Shown here: positions 35,947-43,476 of the stretch, in pieces | Layout of the letters: each line of letters opens with the position of its first letter | How positions within the stretch are numbered: position 1 is the first letter of the stretch | DNA from: an uncultured Bacilli bacterium | GTDB taxonomy: Bacteria > Bacillota_I > Bacilli_A > RF39 > UBA660 | Assembly: GCA_910584255.1 (NCBI GenBank) | Contig: CAJTXV010000005.1 | Span: 6,560 to 70,559 of the forward strand | Length of the DNA: 64,000 nt | Direction: 5' to 3' | Notes under the pieces: generated by a model | What the model was told of the DNA's origin: nothing | The model's database searches: none | The model's input: only the letters and a program-made list of their open reading frames with translations | Position numbers and translations under genes: made by a program

Positions 35947-36747
35947 TCAACTTCCCTCTCTATATTCTTTTCTATAAATATATTTTAGTAGCCTATAAAT
36001 AACCCATCCAAAGAAAAGAATTGCTAATCCGATTGGAACATAATAATTTATTTGTTCTGGTTTTGATCCAATTTCACATGATCCAGGGCATAAAAGATTT
36101 CCAACAAAAACTGTATTTACCAATAAATAATCAAGAAAAGTAGAAGCATTTGTTCCTAGAATTGCTGCAATAATTGCAAGTCCTGTTTGCCCTAAAATTC
36201 CTGCTAATACACCTGATACACGATAAACATATTCATTTTTAATAAAATGAGAGAGTCCATAAAGTAATAAGCAAAACATTGAATATCCAGCTGTAGCTAT
36301 TAAAATATAAATAATAAAACTGATTAGTGCATTATTTGAATAAAAGTAAAATTGCCAATTCCACAAGTGCATTTCTGGTTGAAAATCAAAGTGAATACCA
36401 TGACAAATAATAGAGATGACTAAGATCATGGCAGCAAAACAAACCAATCTGAATAAAGCTGAGGTTATTATAATATTTTTTATTTCTTGCACCATTGTTT
36501 GTTTGTATCCTATTCTTTCTATTACTAAATTCCTTGCTTTACTCCTTCTTCTCTTAAATAAATCAATAAGGTAGCAATTCGTAGCCATAAATGTAATAAA
36601 TATATAATTGGGTAATGACATACCAGAATTTTCTAAATAATAAAATACATGTAGTCCTGCATCTGAATCATTATAATTTGTTATTTTTTCGGTAGTACAG
36701 CAATAAAAGGTATAGCTAGCCACTACTATGAAAGTAATGACTAGCAT
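35947..36747 (-). CDS. Larger membrane permease-like protein, with a possibly frameshifted start
   Basis: The 266-residue protein has six or so membrane segments and an extracellular loop after the first, as in ABC-2 type permeases. The annotated ATG has only a weak ribosome site (TAGGT). A second ATG at 36773 in another frame would give a typical basic N-terminus (MINKKK) running straight into this protein if the A7 tract at 36758-36764 had eight A residues. Either this is an internal start, or a one-base slip has disrupted the gene; the first membrane helix is kept in both readings. Confidence 0.65.
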   Translation of the reverse strand: MLVITFIVVASYTFYCCTTEKITNYNDSDAGLHVFYYLENSGMSLPNYIFITFMATNCYLIDLFKRRRSKARNLVIERIGYKQTMVQEIKNIIITSALFRLVCFAAMILVISIICHGIHFDFQPEMHLWNWQFYFYSNNALISFIIYILIATAGYSMFCLLLYGLSHFIKNEYVYRVSGVLAGILGQTGLAIIAAILGTNASTFLDYLLVNTVFVGNLLCPGSCEIGSKPEQINYYVPIGLAILFFGWVIYRLLKYIYRKEYREGS

Positions 36748-36813
36748 AATACCTAGCTTTTTTTATTTATCATTTTATTCTACTACCCAGTTTTGTAAAT
36801 AGTCAGGACTAAA

Positions 36814-37194
36814 TTAATAAGTTATTTTTGTGTTACTTGTAGGTTCTAGATTATTCGATTTTGCCTTTGAATTATAGCTGCTACCTGATGCAACTGTTTC
36901 AGTATGTTTAAAATATACCCATTTATGTGCGGGTGCACTTGCCCAATCACTCACCTGTGTATTCCCTTTTGATAATGCAACAGACTTACTTAATGTAGTA
37001 GCACTATAGGTAACATTAAAACTTGCCTTTTTGGTAGCGTCTCCATCACACTGTACATACACTGTTCCCGTATGACTTCCTCCCCAATTTGGTACAGTAA
37101 ATGAATCATTACCAAATTGAATTGCAAAAACACCTGTTGATCCTACAAGTAGTAGCATACAAAACACCATTTCTATCATAATTTTTTTCTTCAC
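36814..37194 (-). CDS. Small secreted beta-rich protein of unknown function
   Basis: I chose the GTG at 37194 after AAAAGGAGCAAAAATT, giving 126 residues. The first 23 form a clear signal peptide (MKKKIMIEM, hydrophobic core, cut after GVFA). The mature protein of about 100 residues is rich in Ser, Thr, Gly and aromatic residues with alternating hydrophobics, contains a single Cys, and starts IQFGNDSFTVPNWGG. Small secreted proteins beside an ABC transporter and a regulator are often bacteriocin-like or envelope-stress proteins. It does not match the lactococcin 972 pattern. Function is unknown. Confidence 0.65.
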   Translation of the reverse strand: MKKKIMIEMVFCMLLLVGSTGVFAIQFGNDSFTVPNWGGSHTGTVYVQCDGDATKKASFNVTYSATTLSKSVALSKGNTQVSDWASAPAHKWVYFKHTETVASGSSYNSKAKSNNLEPTSNTKITY

Positions 37195-37319
37195 AATTTT
37201 TGCTCCTTTTCTTTTTTTTAAATTTATAACAAACACTATCTTGTAAACCAGCTGTATTTTACAAAAACTGTGTTGTTACCATCATTTATATTTTTTATTG
37301 TAAATTCTTTGATGAATTT

Positions 37320-38086
37320 TTATAGTGTAATATCTACGCCATTCATTTGATCAAATTTTCCAACAGCATCACTATGGAATAAGAACGCATTACCATAACC
37401 ACCAACACCAACAGTATAATTTAAACTTGTTTGTAGTGAAATGTTACTTGTTGAATGTTGATAGCTAGCATAAACTGTACCACTAGGATTTACAAAAAAC
37501 TTTTGTTGAATAATTAAATTCTTAGCACCACTTGGTAATTTTACAGAAGTTCCCAATCCTTTTGCAAAGTACTTATTATTTGAAAAATACTCAATTCCAT
37601 TACTTGAAGATACTTTAGTAGTAATTGAATCATTAGCTAAATTTGTATTAACAAATCTAGCGCCAATCAAATCATAACTTCTAATTGTTGGATTTGTTAA
37701 CCATTTTAAATTTGTAATAATAGTACATATACTGTTACAGCTTTTGGCAATAGACAGTTGTTTGCTATTAGTTGAATGAAATGTTCCACGGCTTATACTA
37801 TTTCCTAAATCATTGCTATAAATAGTTTTAATTTGAACATCATTATTATTAATGTCCAAGTCATCTAACCATTCATAGTCTTCTTGAGTCATGTTGTCGA
37901 AGTATTTTTCACCATAAAATTGATTAACAAATTGAAATTCTTTTTCAGTAAGTTTTACTCCGTTTCTATTTGTGTATATTTCTTTGTTACCTGAAGCAAA
38001 TACATTGAAGAAGCAAATACATTGAAACTGGAAAACATGGTTACACAGATAGAAACAACGATTAACTTCTTTACTTTTAAATTCAT
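37320..38086 (-). pseudogene. Secreted protein gene frameshifted by a 17-bp duplication in its signal peptide
   Basis: The ATG at 38086 follows GAAAGGAGGAAAAT and starts a signal peptide (MNLKVKKLIVVSICV...). A 17-bp unit is present twice in tandem (37993-38009, 38010-38026), which shifts the frame and produces a stop soon after. With one unit removed the gene is exactly 750 bases and encodes 249 residues: the signal peptide ends NVFA/SGNKE, followed by LTEKEFQFVNQFYGEKYF and the 190-residue remainder that is still open in frame. The mature protein is Ser/Thr-rich and beta-rich in its C-terminal half. Family unknown. As it stands only the region downstream of 37892 could be translated, without a signal peptide. 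Confidence 0.8.
37993..38026. repeat. 17-bp direct tandem duplication inside a signal-peptide coding region
   Basis: The unit GAAGCAAATACATTGAA occurs twice without a gap (plus-strand reading). The copies are identical. Loss of one unit restores the reading frame of the secreted protein gene. Confidence 0.95.
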
Positions 38087-38133
38087 ATTTTCCTCCTTTC
38101 CCTTTTATTTTAATATTACGGTTTCATAAAAAT

Positions 38134-38180
38134 AAAGGGCGAATTTTGCACATTTGTAATAAATGAAAAATTTGCCTTTT
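38134..38180 (-). terminator. Long inverted repeat, probable terminator of the XRE-TM regulator
   Basis: AAAGGGCGAATTTT (38134-38147) and AAAATTTGCCTTTT (38167-38180) match at 12 of 14 paired positions, with an inner CATTT/AAATG stem. On the minus strand the stem is followed by TTTATTTTTAT. It lies between the regulator stop and the secreted-protein start, so it could also be an operator. Confidence 0.55.
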
Positions 38181-38194
38181 AAAATTACCTTTTT

Positions 38195-39304
38195 TTATTT
38201 TGATATTTTACTAAAATAATTGTTTATAAAATTGTCAATTATGTCCTGACTACATTCTCCAATTTTACAAGTTTTCTTGGAAATATCATATACAAAGTTA
38301 TCCTCTATCTTGTTATTTTTAATCAAATAATGTGTTAAAGAATAATCATCCATTGAATATTCAAAGTATTCCTCATAATCATTATATATTTTAGAAATCA
38401 TAAATAAATTGATATTATACAAATATTTTTGTATTTCCTTATATTCATTATATCCTTTTTCATAATAATACTCGTTATCTTTTTTATTTAATGTGAAGTT
38501 TTTTTGAATATATTCTGGTACATTTTCTTTTAAATCCATATTGGTGCTATCAGATACTGGGGCCAATCTGTGCTTATTAAAAATGCTATTATTGGAAAAA
38601 TCTCTTTCTACTTTCAAATTAAGCAATTGTTTTTCTCCGTCTTCTAGCGTCACCTCTAAAAACAAACCACTAATTATATATTTAATATCTTTATATGTAA
38701 ATAGTTCATTATAGTTAAAAGTATTTATATATAAAGATTCTGTATCATTTTTATCTCCTGTAAATATATTATATTCTTTGTTGTTACGGATAAAATATAA
38801 CCTAGTTTTAATTATACTATTACCATCATTTTCCTTTATTTTCCCAATTTTAATGTAACTCTTCTCTCTAGATGCAATCATTATTCCATCATTAATTGAG
38901 AGATTTTCATTTTCTCCAAATATTCGATATATATTTATGGAATTATAGTTACTGAAGAAATAATATGCTAAAAATGCAAATATTAACAAGATGGTTACAA
39001 TTGCACTAGAAAATAATATTTTTTTAATTTTTCTTTTATGATCTTTAATCAATTCAATAGGGATATTATCGATTTTTTTATCATTTTTTGTATTACGTCT
39101 TTCACCAAATAGTATTTCATTGATACTAACATTGAATAATTCTTGTAATTGTAATAAAACATCAGCATTTGGTATGTATAATCCTCTTTCCCATTTTGAT
39201 ACTGTTGTACGGTCTACTAAAAGTTTTTGTGCTAGATCTTCTTGGGTCCACTTTTTTTCTTTTCTTAATTCTATTATAAATTTTCCTATTTTTTCTTGAT
39301 TCAT
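38195..39304 (-). CDS. Membrane-anchored XRE-family regulator with extracellular domain
   Basis: I chose the ATG at 39304 after TAGGAGTTG, giving 369 residues. Residues 1-65 are a helix-turn-helix (FIIELRKEKKWTQEDLAQKL, recognition helix TTVSKWERG). After a basic linker there is one membrane helix (about residues 92-115, LFSSAIVTILLIFAFLAYYFF), then about 250 residues that should lie outside the cell. Such one-component transmembrane regulators sense external signals directly. It is transcribed in the same direction as, and just upstream of, the secreted-protein/ABC genes, which are its likely targets. Confidence 0.8.
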   Translation of the reverse strand: MNQEKIGKFIIELRKEKKWTQEDLAQKLLVDRTTVSKWERGLYIPNADVLLQLQELFNVSINEILFGERRNTKNDKKIDNIPIELIKDHKRKIKKILFSSAIVTILLIFAFLAYYFFSNYNSINIYRIFGENENLSINDGIMIASREKSYIKIGKIKENDGNSIIKTRLYFIRNNKEYNIFTGDKNDTESLYINTFNYNELFTYKDIKYIISGLFLEVTLEDGEKQLLNLKVERDFSNNSIFNKHRLAPVSDSTNMDLKENVPEYIQKNFTLNKKDNEYYYEKGYNEYKEIQKYLYNINLFMISKIYNDYEEYFEYSMDDYSLTHYLIKNNKIEDNFVYDISKKTCKIGECSQDIIDNFINNYFSKISK

Positions 39305-39414
39305 TACTGCCAACTCCTAACCAATACCACAAGGATATTATCTATGTGTTAAATATACCATGATTCTTTGTAGTTATCAATGAATCAAAATACTATAATC
39401 CTATTTATCTTTTC

Positions 39415-40026
39415 CTATACTAAAAAGAATTTTAATAGCCATGGGCAAAGAAAAGTTTCAAGTAAAGAAGATAATATTAACATAAATGAACATAATAAAA
39501 GAATTTTTGTATATTTTTTAAAGTGTTCCTTTAAATTAATATTTTTCTTAAAAAATAATACTTTAATTAATTTGATTGAAAAACCTATGGCATAGAAGCT
39601 TAATAGAAGCCATATAACAAGATTTAATACTTGATGTGGGAAAATATATGTAATTCCTAGAAATAGTCCTTTAAAGTGGTAATTCGAAAGAATAGAGATA
39701 AATGAATAACTCAGTACAAATGCTTTTAAAAATAAATGAATTAAGATAAAGGGAATCCCAATAATGGAAATACCTAGAATCCATACAAATAATAAAGATA
39801 GACCATTAGAAGAAATACTATTTGTAAATGTATTGGAAAAGTTTAAAGTGCCATCTTTAATCGTTTGAAAAAAATGATTCATCTGATTTATAATTTCTAC
39901 TTTCATTTCTTTTCCAATAAAGAATTGATAGAATAAACCAGTACCTACTCCAATTAATATTACAATTCCTAGTACTAAATAAAGTATTTTTTGATTCAAT
40001 AGCTTGTCTTTTTTTAATTTCATCAT
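39415..40026 (-). CDS. spoIIM: SpoIIM-like (DUF95) membrane protein
   Basis: The 203-residue protein has five membrane helices. It contains the pattern of the SpoIIM/DUF95 family: an extracellular loop after helix 1, then WILGISIIGIPFILIHLFLKAF and a later HQVLNLVIWLLLSFYAIGFS segment. In Bacillus SpoIIM works with SpoIID and SpoIIP in engulfment during sporulation, but DUF95 proteins also occur in non-sporulating bacteria. No SpoIID or SpoIIP is in the window. It is a single gene divergent from the Prli42-like microprotein. Confidence 0.75.
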   Translation of the reverse strand: MMKLKKDKLLNQKILYLVLGIVILIGVGTGLFYQFFIGKEMKVEIINQMNHFFQTIKDGTLNFSNTFTNSISSNGLSLLFVWILGISIIGIPFILIHLFLKAFVLSYSFISILSNYHFKGLFLGITYIFPHQVLNLVIWLLLSFYAIGFSIKLIKVLFFKKNINLKEHFKKYTKILLLCSFMLILSSLLETFLCPWLLKFFLV

Positions 40027-40102
40027 TTCCTCATCACCTAGTTCAATCTATGATGTAAGTTAAAAATTTATGAAATGTTTTTACTTTTTATAAAATATCT
40101 AT

Positions 40103-40108
40103 TATAAT
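40103..40108 (+). promoter_or_regulatory. -10 box of the microprotein gene
   Basis: TATAAT lies 19 bases before the ATG. A weak TTTACT at -35 distance (40080-40085, 17-base spacer) may complete it. Confidence 0.5.
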
Positions 40109-40127
40109 GATAAAAGAGGTGGATATA

Positions 40128-40223
40128 ATGAATAAAAAAATGGTAAGATTCTTTGCAATTTTATTTTGTTTAATTATGGTAGGCTCTTTTGTTGCAAGTA
40201 TCGTAATATATTTAGTGCCTTAA
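40128..40223 (+). CDS. 31-residue membrane microprotein, Prli42-like
   Basis: This short gene encodes 31 residues: a basic start (MNKKMVRF), one hydrophobic helix (about residues 8-30) and the end YLVP. It has a good ribosome site (AGAGGTGGATATA), a -10 box and a perfect terminator, so it is a complete transcription unit. Size and layout match Prli42 of Listeria and its Bacillus relatives, which anchor the stressosome to the membrane. No stressosome gene is in the window, so the match rests on length and pattern only. Confidence 0.6.
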   Translation: MNKKMVRFFAILFCLIMVGSFVASIVIYLVP

Positions 40224-40242
40224 TTATATAAGTTAAATATGA

Positions 40243-40278
40243 AAAAACTGATTAGTTGAACCTAGCTAATCAGTTTTT
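40243..40278. terminator. Strong bidirectional terminator
   Basis: AAAAACTGATTAG (40243-40255) and CTAATCAGTTTTT (40266-40278) form a perfect 13-bp stem, with A and T tracts on both sides. It serves the microprotein gene and the convergent LRR gene. Confidence 0.88.
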
Positions 40279-40305
40279 ATATACTTTAAGAGTTTTATTA
40301 TAGAA

Positions 40306-41250
40306 TTAGATGGTATAAACCTTATTTTCATTATTTTTTATGGTAACAGTTTCTAAATGATATGAGAATCCATTGATCCAAATAGTAGTAGAAATAGAAG
40401 CAGTATGTGGATTCTTATTCAATTCATTTATAACAGTATCAATCAATTTTCTTCGTTCTTCATAAGTATCATTTACTAATACAAGATCTAAGTTTTTTAG
40501 GTTTTCCATTTTTCCTAAAAATGTAAGATCATCAAAACTATTTAATGGAATAATCAATTCCTCAATATTTGGAAATCTTGAAAAATCTAAGTTTTTGACT
40601 TTTCTTATAGTGCTCAGTTGAAAAGTCTTTACCTTAGGTAGTGATTTTAGGTATGAAAAATCGATTGCTTCTTCATTACTAGATGGATCCAAAAGTATAA
40701 ATTTTTCTAAGGAATCAAAACTAACTTCCTCAAAAACACGATAGTCAAAATCATCTAATACTTGAATTTCTAGATTTTTCAAATGATCTAGTCTTGCTAT
40801 TTTTTCAATTTCTGATTTGTCCAGATGACAGTATAATGATAGGGTTTGTAATGTATCTATATTCTTTAAAGCATCAAAAACACTCTCATCCAAGTCACAA
40901 TTATAAAAAGCTATACTTTTAATTTTTAAATCTCCCTCAATGACAGCCAAATCTTTAATCGTACAATCTACAAAATTAACCGTATGAACATTAGGTATAG
41001 TATCTAAAATATTATAGGAATTTTCATCAATTATCCTATGTTGTAAAGTAACTACTCCTAAGCTTGATTTTGTGCTTAATTGATAGAATTTTTTTGAAAT
41101 TATCTTATCATCTTGTTCTTTTTTATTAACATCAATAGATACACTTGTTGAATTTTTAGTGTATACAGGTATATCTCCTTTTACAAGGGTAGCAGCAAGG
41201 ATAATACCTCCACAAAAAATTGTTAAATTTCTTACTTTTTTATTCACTGC
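40306..41250 (-). CDS. Membrane-anchored leucine-rich-repeat protein
   Basis: I chose the ATG at 41250 after GAGGGAAATCGTA, giving 314 residues. A basic start and hydrophobic segment (VRNLTIFCGGIILAATLV) form an anchor or signal peptide. From about residue 75 there are irregular leucine-rich repeats (VHTVNFVDCTIKDLAVIEGD, IKSIAFYNCDLDESVF, LKNLEIQVLDDFD, IEELIIPLNSFDDLTFLGKM, LKNLDLVLVNDTYEE). It resembles the duplicated LRR proteins at 17400 and 25796 in design but lacks their coiled coil. It is probably exposed outside the cell; the partner is unknown. Confidence 0.75.
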   Translation of the reverse strand, partial: AVNKKVRNLTIFCGGIILAATLVKGDIPVYTKNSTSVSIDVNKKEQDDKIISKKFYQLSTKSSLGVVTLQHRIIDENSYNILDTIPNVHTVNFVDCTIKDLAVIEGDLKIKSIAFYNCDLDESVFDALKNIDTLQTLSLYCHLDKSEIEKIARLDHLKNLEIQVLDDFDYRVFEEVSFDSLEKFILLDPSSNEEAIDFSYLKSLPKVKTFQLSTIRKVKNLDFSRFPNIEELIIPLNSFDDLTFLGKMENLKNLDLVLVNDTYEERRKLIDTVINELNKNPHTASISTTIWINGFSYHLETVTIKNNENKVYTI

Positions 41251-41320
41251 CATTACGATTTCCCTCTTTCTTAAGTGCATATAATATCATATTTTTGTCT
41301 TTTAATCAATAAAAATAATT

Positions 41321-41866
41321 TTATTTTAATTGATATTCTTTAAAAAAAGAGGTATTAATTTCAAGGCTTGTTAAATCCTTTTCTTTATTAAAATCAGTTC
41401 CTATTAGTAAGTGGTGGAGTGCTCGAATCACCGCTTTATGAGAAACAATTAGAATATTTTGGTTCGGATATTTTTCCTTGATATCTTTTAAAAAACTCTC
41501 ACATCGTGAGATAATATCCCCTACTTTTTCTACTCCTTGTTCATCTGTATTTAATTTAAAATCCCAATATTTCTTGTGATCATACTCTGTATCGTTTTTT
41601 CCTTCAAATTCTCCAAGATCACGTTCGATTAATCTTGTATCTTCTTCAATATATACACGGTCTCCTACAAGAATCATGGCAGTTTCCCATGTTCTTTTTA
41701 AAGGAGATGTAATACAAAGATCAATTGGTTTATCTTTTAGGTGTTCTTTTAATTTCTTAGTATCACGTACGCCTCTTTCCGTTAAGGAATACTGATCACT
41801 TTTTCCTTGCATTTTTCCTTCGTAATTTGCTTCTGTTTCTCCATGACGAACCAAATATATTTTCAA
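41321..41866 (-). CDS. Histidine phosphatase family (phosphoglycerate mutase-like) protein
   Basis: The protein has the catalytic motif LVRHGETEANYEGKMQGKSD at its start, the second half of the site in ITSPLKRTWETA, and the later histidine in LIVSHKAVIRAL. These define the dPGM-like histidine phosphatase superfamily; many members are broad phosphatases and not true mutases. I prefer the TTG at 41866 (MKIYLVRHGE...), which has AGGAAGTGA at the right distance; the GTG at 41875 is too close to it but would form a GTGA overlap with the rsmD stop. It is coupled to rsmD. Confidence 0.85.
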   Translation of the reverse strand: MKIYLVRHGETEANYEGKMQGKSDQYSLTERGVRDTKKLKEHLKDKPIDLCITSPLKRTWETAMILVGDRVYIEEDTRLIERDLGEFEGKNDTEYDHKKYWDFKLNTDEQGVEKVGDIISRCESFLKDIKEKYPNQNILIVSHKAVIRALHHLLIGTDFNKEKDLTSLEINTSFFKEYQLK

Positions 41867-41871
41867 AATAA

Positions 41872-42420
41872 TCACTTCCTATATTGATATATGGATATTT
41901 TTTTACTACCATATTTTTTCATTTTTAATCTTCGAAGTAAAAGATATTCTTCTTCTAACTCTTCTTCTTCATATTCACAAACAATAATACCACCAATGTT
42001 TACTAGTTCTTTTTCTATTAGTTCTTCTAAAATACTTTCTATATTTTGATAACGATATGGTGGATCTAAGAATATAAGATCAAACTTTCCTTTCTCTTTT
42101 TGGAATTTATCTAATGCTTGTTTATAGTCCATTGTATAAATTTCGGCATTCGGAATCTGAAAAGACTTGACTGTTTTTTTAATACATTCTGTACACTTTG
42201 GATTCACATCTACAAAAATACAAGCCATACTACCATTGCTTAATGCTTCAAACCCGAGATTTCCAGTTCCAGCAAATAAATCAAGGACAATTTGGTTTCT
42301 TAATTGTGATTGTATCATTCCAAATAGGCTTTCTTTTATTCTCTCCTGAGTAGGTCTTGTCCCATCTATATTATACCCATGAATCGTTCTTCCTTTGTAA
42401 ATTCCGCTAATAATTCTCAT
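41872..42420 (-). CDS. rsmD: 16S rRNA (guanine966-N2)-methyltransferase RsmD
   Basis: This 182-residue SAM-dependent enzyme methylates G966 of 16S rRNA. It has the RsmD opening MRIISGIYKGRTI and TRPTQERIKESLF, the SAM-binding LDLFAGTGNLGFEALSNG and the catalytic DPPY in FLDPPYRYQN. Length is typical. It overlaps ylbF by 4 bases; this matches the ylbF-ylbG-ylbH order in B. subtilis, with ylbG absent. Confidence 0.95.
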   Translation of the reverse strand: MRIISGIYKGRTIHGYNIDGTRPTQERIKESLFGMIQSQLRNQIVLDLFAGTGNLGFEALSNGSMACIFVDVNPKCTECIKKTVKSFQIPNAEIYTMDYKQALDKFQKEKGKFDLIFLDPPYRYQNIESILEELIEKELVNIGGIIVCEYEEEELEEEYLLLRRLKMKKYGSKKISIYQYRK

Positions 42421-42722
42421 TTTCTACATTCCTTCTTTCTAGTTAATTCTCCTAAAATCTGATTGATTTCTAAAGACAAATAATAAAAAGAATTCTCTAA
42501 TTCCTGATACCTTTTATAATCCCCATGCTCATATAATTTTTTCTTTAACTCAAGGTAATTCTTAGAGTAGATATTTTCTTCTTGCTTTAGTTTTTCAAGA
42601 TTCCTTAAAACAACTGGATTTTTTAATAATTTTTCTTGAAGATTTTTTAGTTCTTGGAATGTAGGATTATTTTGAATTAATTCCTCTAATTCATTTAACT
42701 TTATTTCAATTTTTTCTATCAT
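42417..42722 (-). CDS. ylbF: YlbF family protein
   Basis: The 101-residue helical protein contains LIQNNPTFQELKNLQEKLLKNP, the typical YlbF/YmcA opening, followed by a second long helix. In B. subtilis YlbF acts with YmcA and YaaT as the Y-complex that influences RNA processing, competence and sporulation. The position between ylbE and rsmD supports the assignment. GAGGAATGAAAT precedes the start. Confidence 0.8.
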   Translation of the reverse strand: MIEKIEIKLNELEELIQNNPTFQELKNLQEKLLKNPVVLRNLEKLKQEENIYSKNYLELKKKLYEHGDYKRYQELENSFYYLSLEINQILGELTRKKECRK

Positions 42723-42772
42723 ATTTCATTCCTCTTTATCATTCTACTATGAAACTGTTATTTTTTCAAATG

Positions 42773-42794
42773 AAAAAAGAAATCAAACGATTTC
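42773..42794 (-). terminator. Terminator after ylbE
   Basis: On the minus strand GAAATC, loop GTTT, GATTTC and a run of six T residues form a compact terminator overlapping the ylbE stop. It separates ylbDE from ylbF-rsmD. Confidence 0.75.
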
Positions 42795-43015
42795 TAATTC
42801 ATCATATCCATAAATGTTCGAATCATTTCTACTTTTTTGCTAATTGCATCAATCTTATCACTTGGGTTTAGATGATAATAGTTTTTAACCTCTTGTTCTA
42901 GGTTTTTAATTGCTTCTGGGTATCGATTTAAAATTTTATACCAAGAAGTATTTTCTCTTAAATAATGATACAGGTAAGGGTTCTTTCGAATTTCAATCTG
43001 TGTTTCAATATTCAT
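42794..43015 (-). CDS. ylbE: YlbE-like protein
   Basis: The 73-residue protein matches the YlbE pattern: a start like IRKNPYLYHYLRENTSWYKILNRYPE, then an acidic helix and a C-terminal IDAISKKVEMIRTFMDMM. Function is unknown in all species. It starts at TAATG overlapping the ylbD stop and sits between ylbD and ylbF as in Bacillus. Confidence 0.8.
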   Translation of the reverse strand: MNIETQIEIRKNPYLYHYLRENTSWYKILNRYPEAIKNLEQEVKNYYHLNPSDKIDAISKKVEMIRTFMDMMN

Positions 43016-43392
43016 TAATCTTCTAAGTGCCTATAAAGGGGTCTTGCTTGATATTGGTCTTGCTTTTTCGTAGCAGTTAAATCTTGAAGTAATACGACTG
43101 CCTTTTGTAATCCATCGACCCCTTTCTTCACTGTATCTAAATCCATAGATTTTATCATATTAAAAATTTCTTTTAAAGAAGTATCCCCAATTGTAGATTG
43201 TGTATTTGCTGTAGTTTCTTTATTCATTTGTCCAATATTTGAATCATTAAAATATGGATTCCAAATAGAATGATTTTCTCCATATAAGTCATACATTTCA
43301 TATAGTTTTTGCCAAGAGGTATTTCCTTCATTTACCTTTCTCACTAAACTAGGATGACTTCGAACAAATCTTTTAAACGTTTCTTTTGACAT
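43015..43392 (-). CDS. ylbD: YlbD-like protein
   Basis: I chose the ATG at 43392 after AGGTGATTTG, giving 125 residues. The start FKRFVRSHPSLVRKVNEGNTS-WQKLYEMYDLYGE fits the YlbD family, annotated as a putative spore coat protein. The middle is low in complexity and the C-terminus is charged. It follows parC and is coupled to ylbE. Confidence 0.78.
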   Translation of the reverse strand: MSKETFKRFVRSHPSLVRKVNEGNTSWQKLYEMYDLYGENHSIWNPYFNDSNIGQMNKETTANTQSTIGDTSLKEIFNMIKSMDLDTVKKGVDGLQKAVVLLQDLTATKKQDQYQARPLYRHLED

Positions 43393-43476
43393 CAAATCAC
43401 CTATTTTATTTTATGTGTTAGGTGAGTAAAAAATCATACTTTTCATTTCTTTTTTAAAGAAAAAGAAGAACTCTTT

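Noticed and set aside
36814..37194. Lactococcin 972-family bacteriocin
   Set aside because: Size and ABC context fit, but the characteristic family residues are not visible in the mature sequence.
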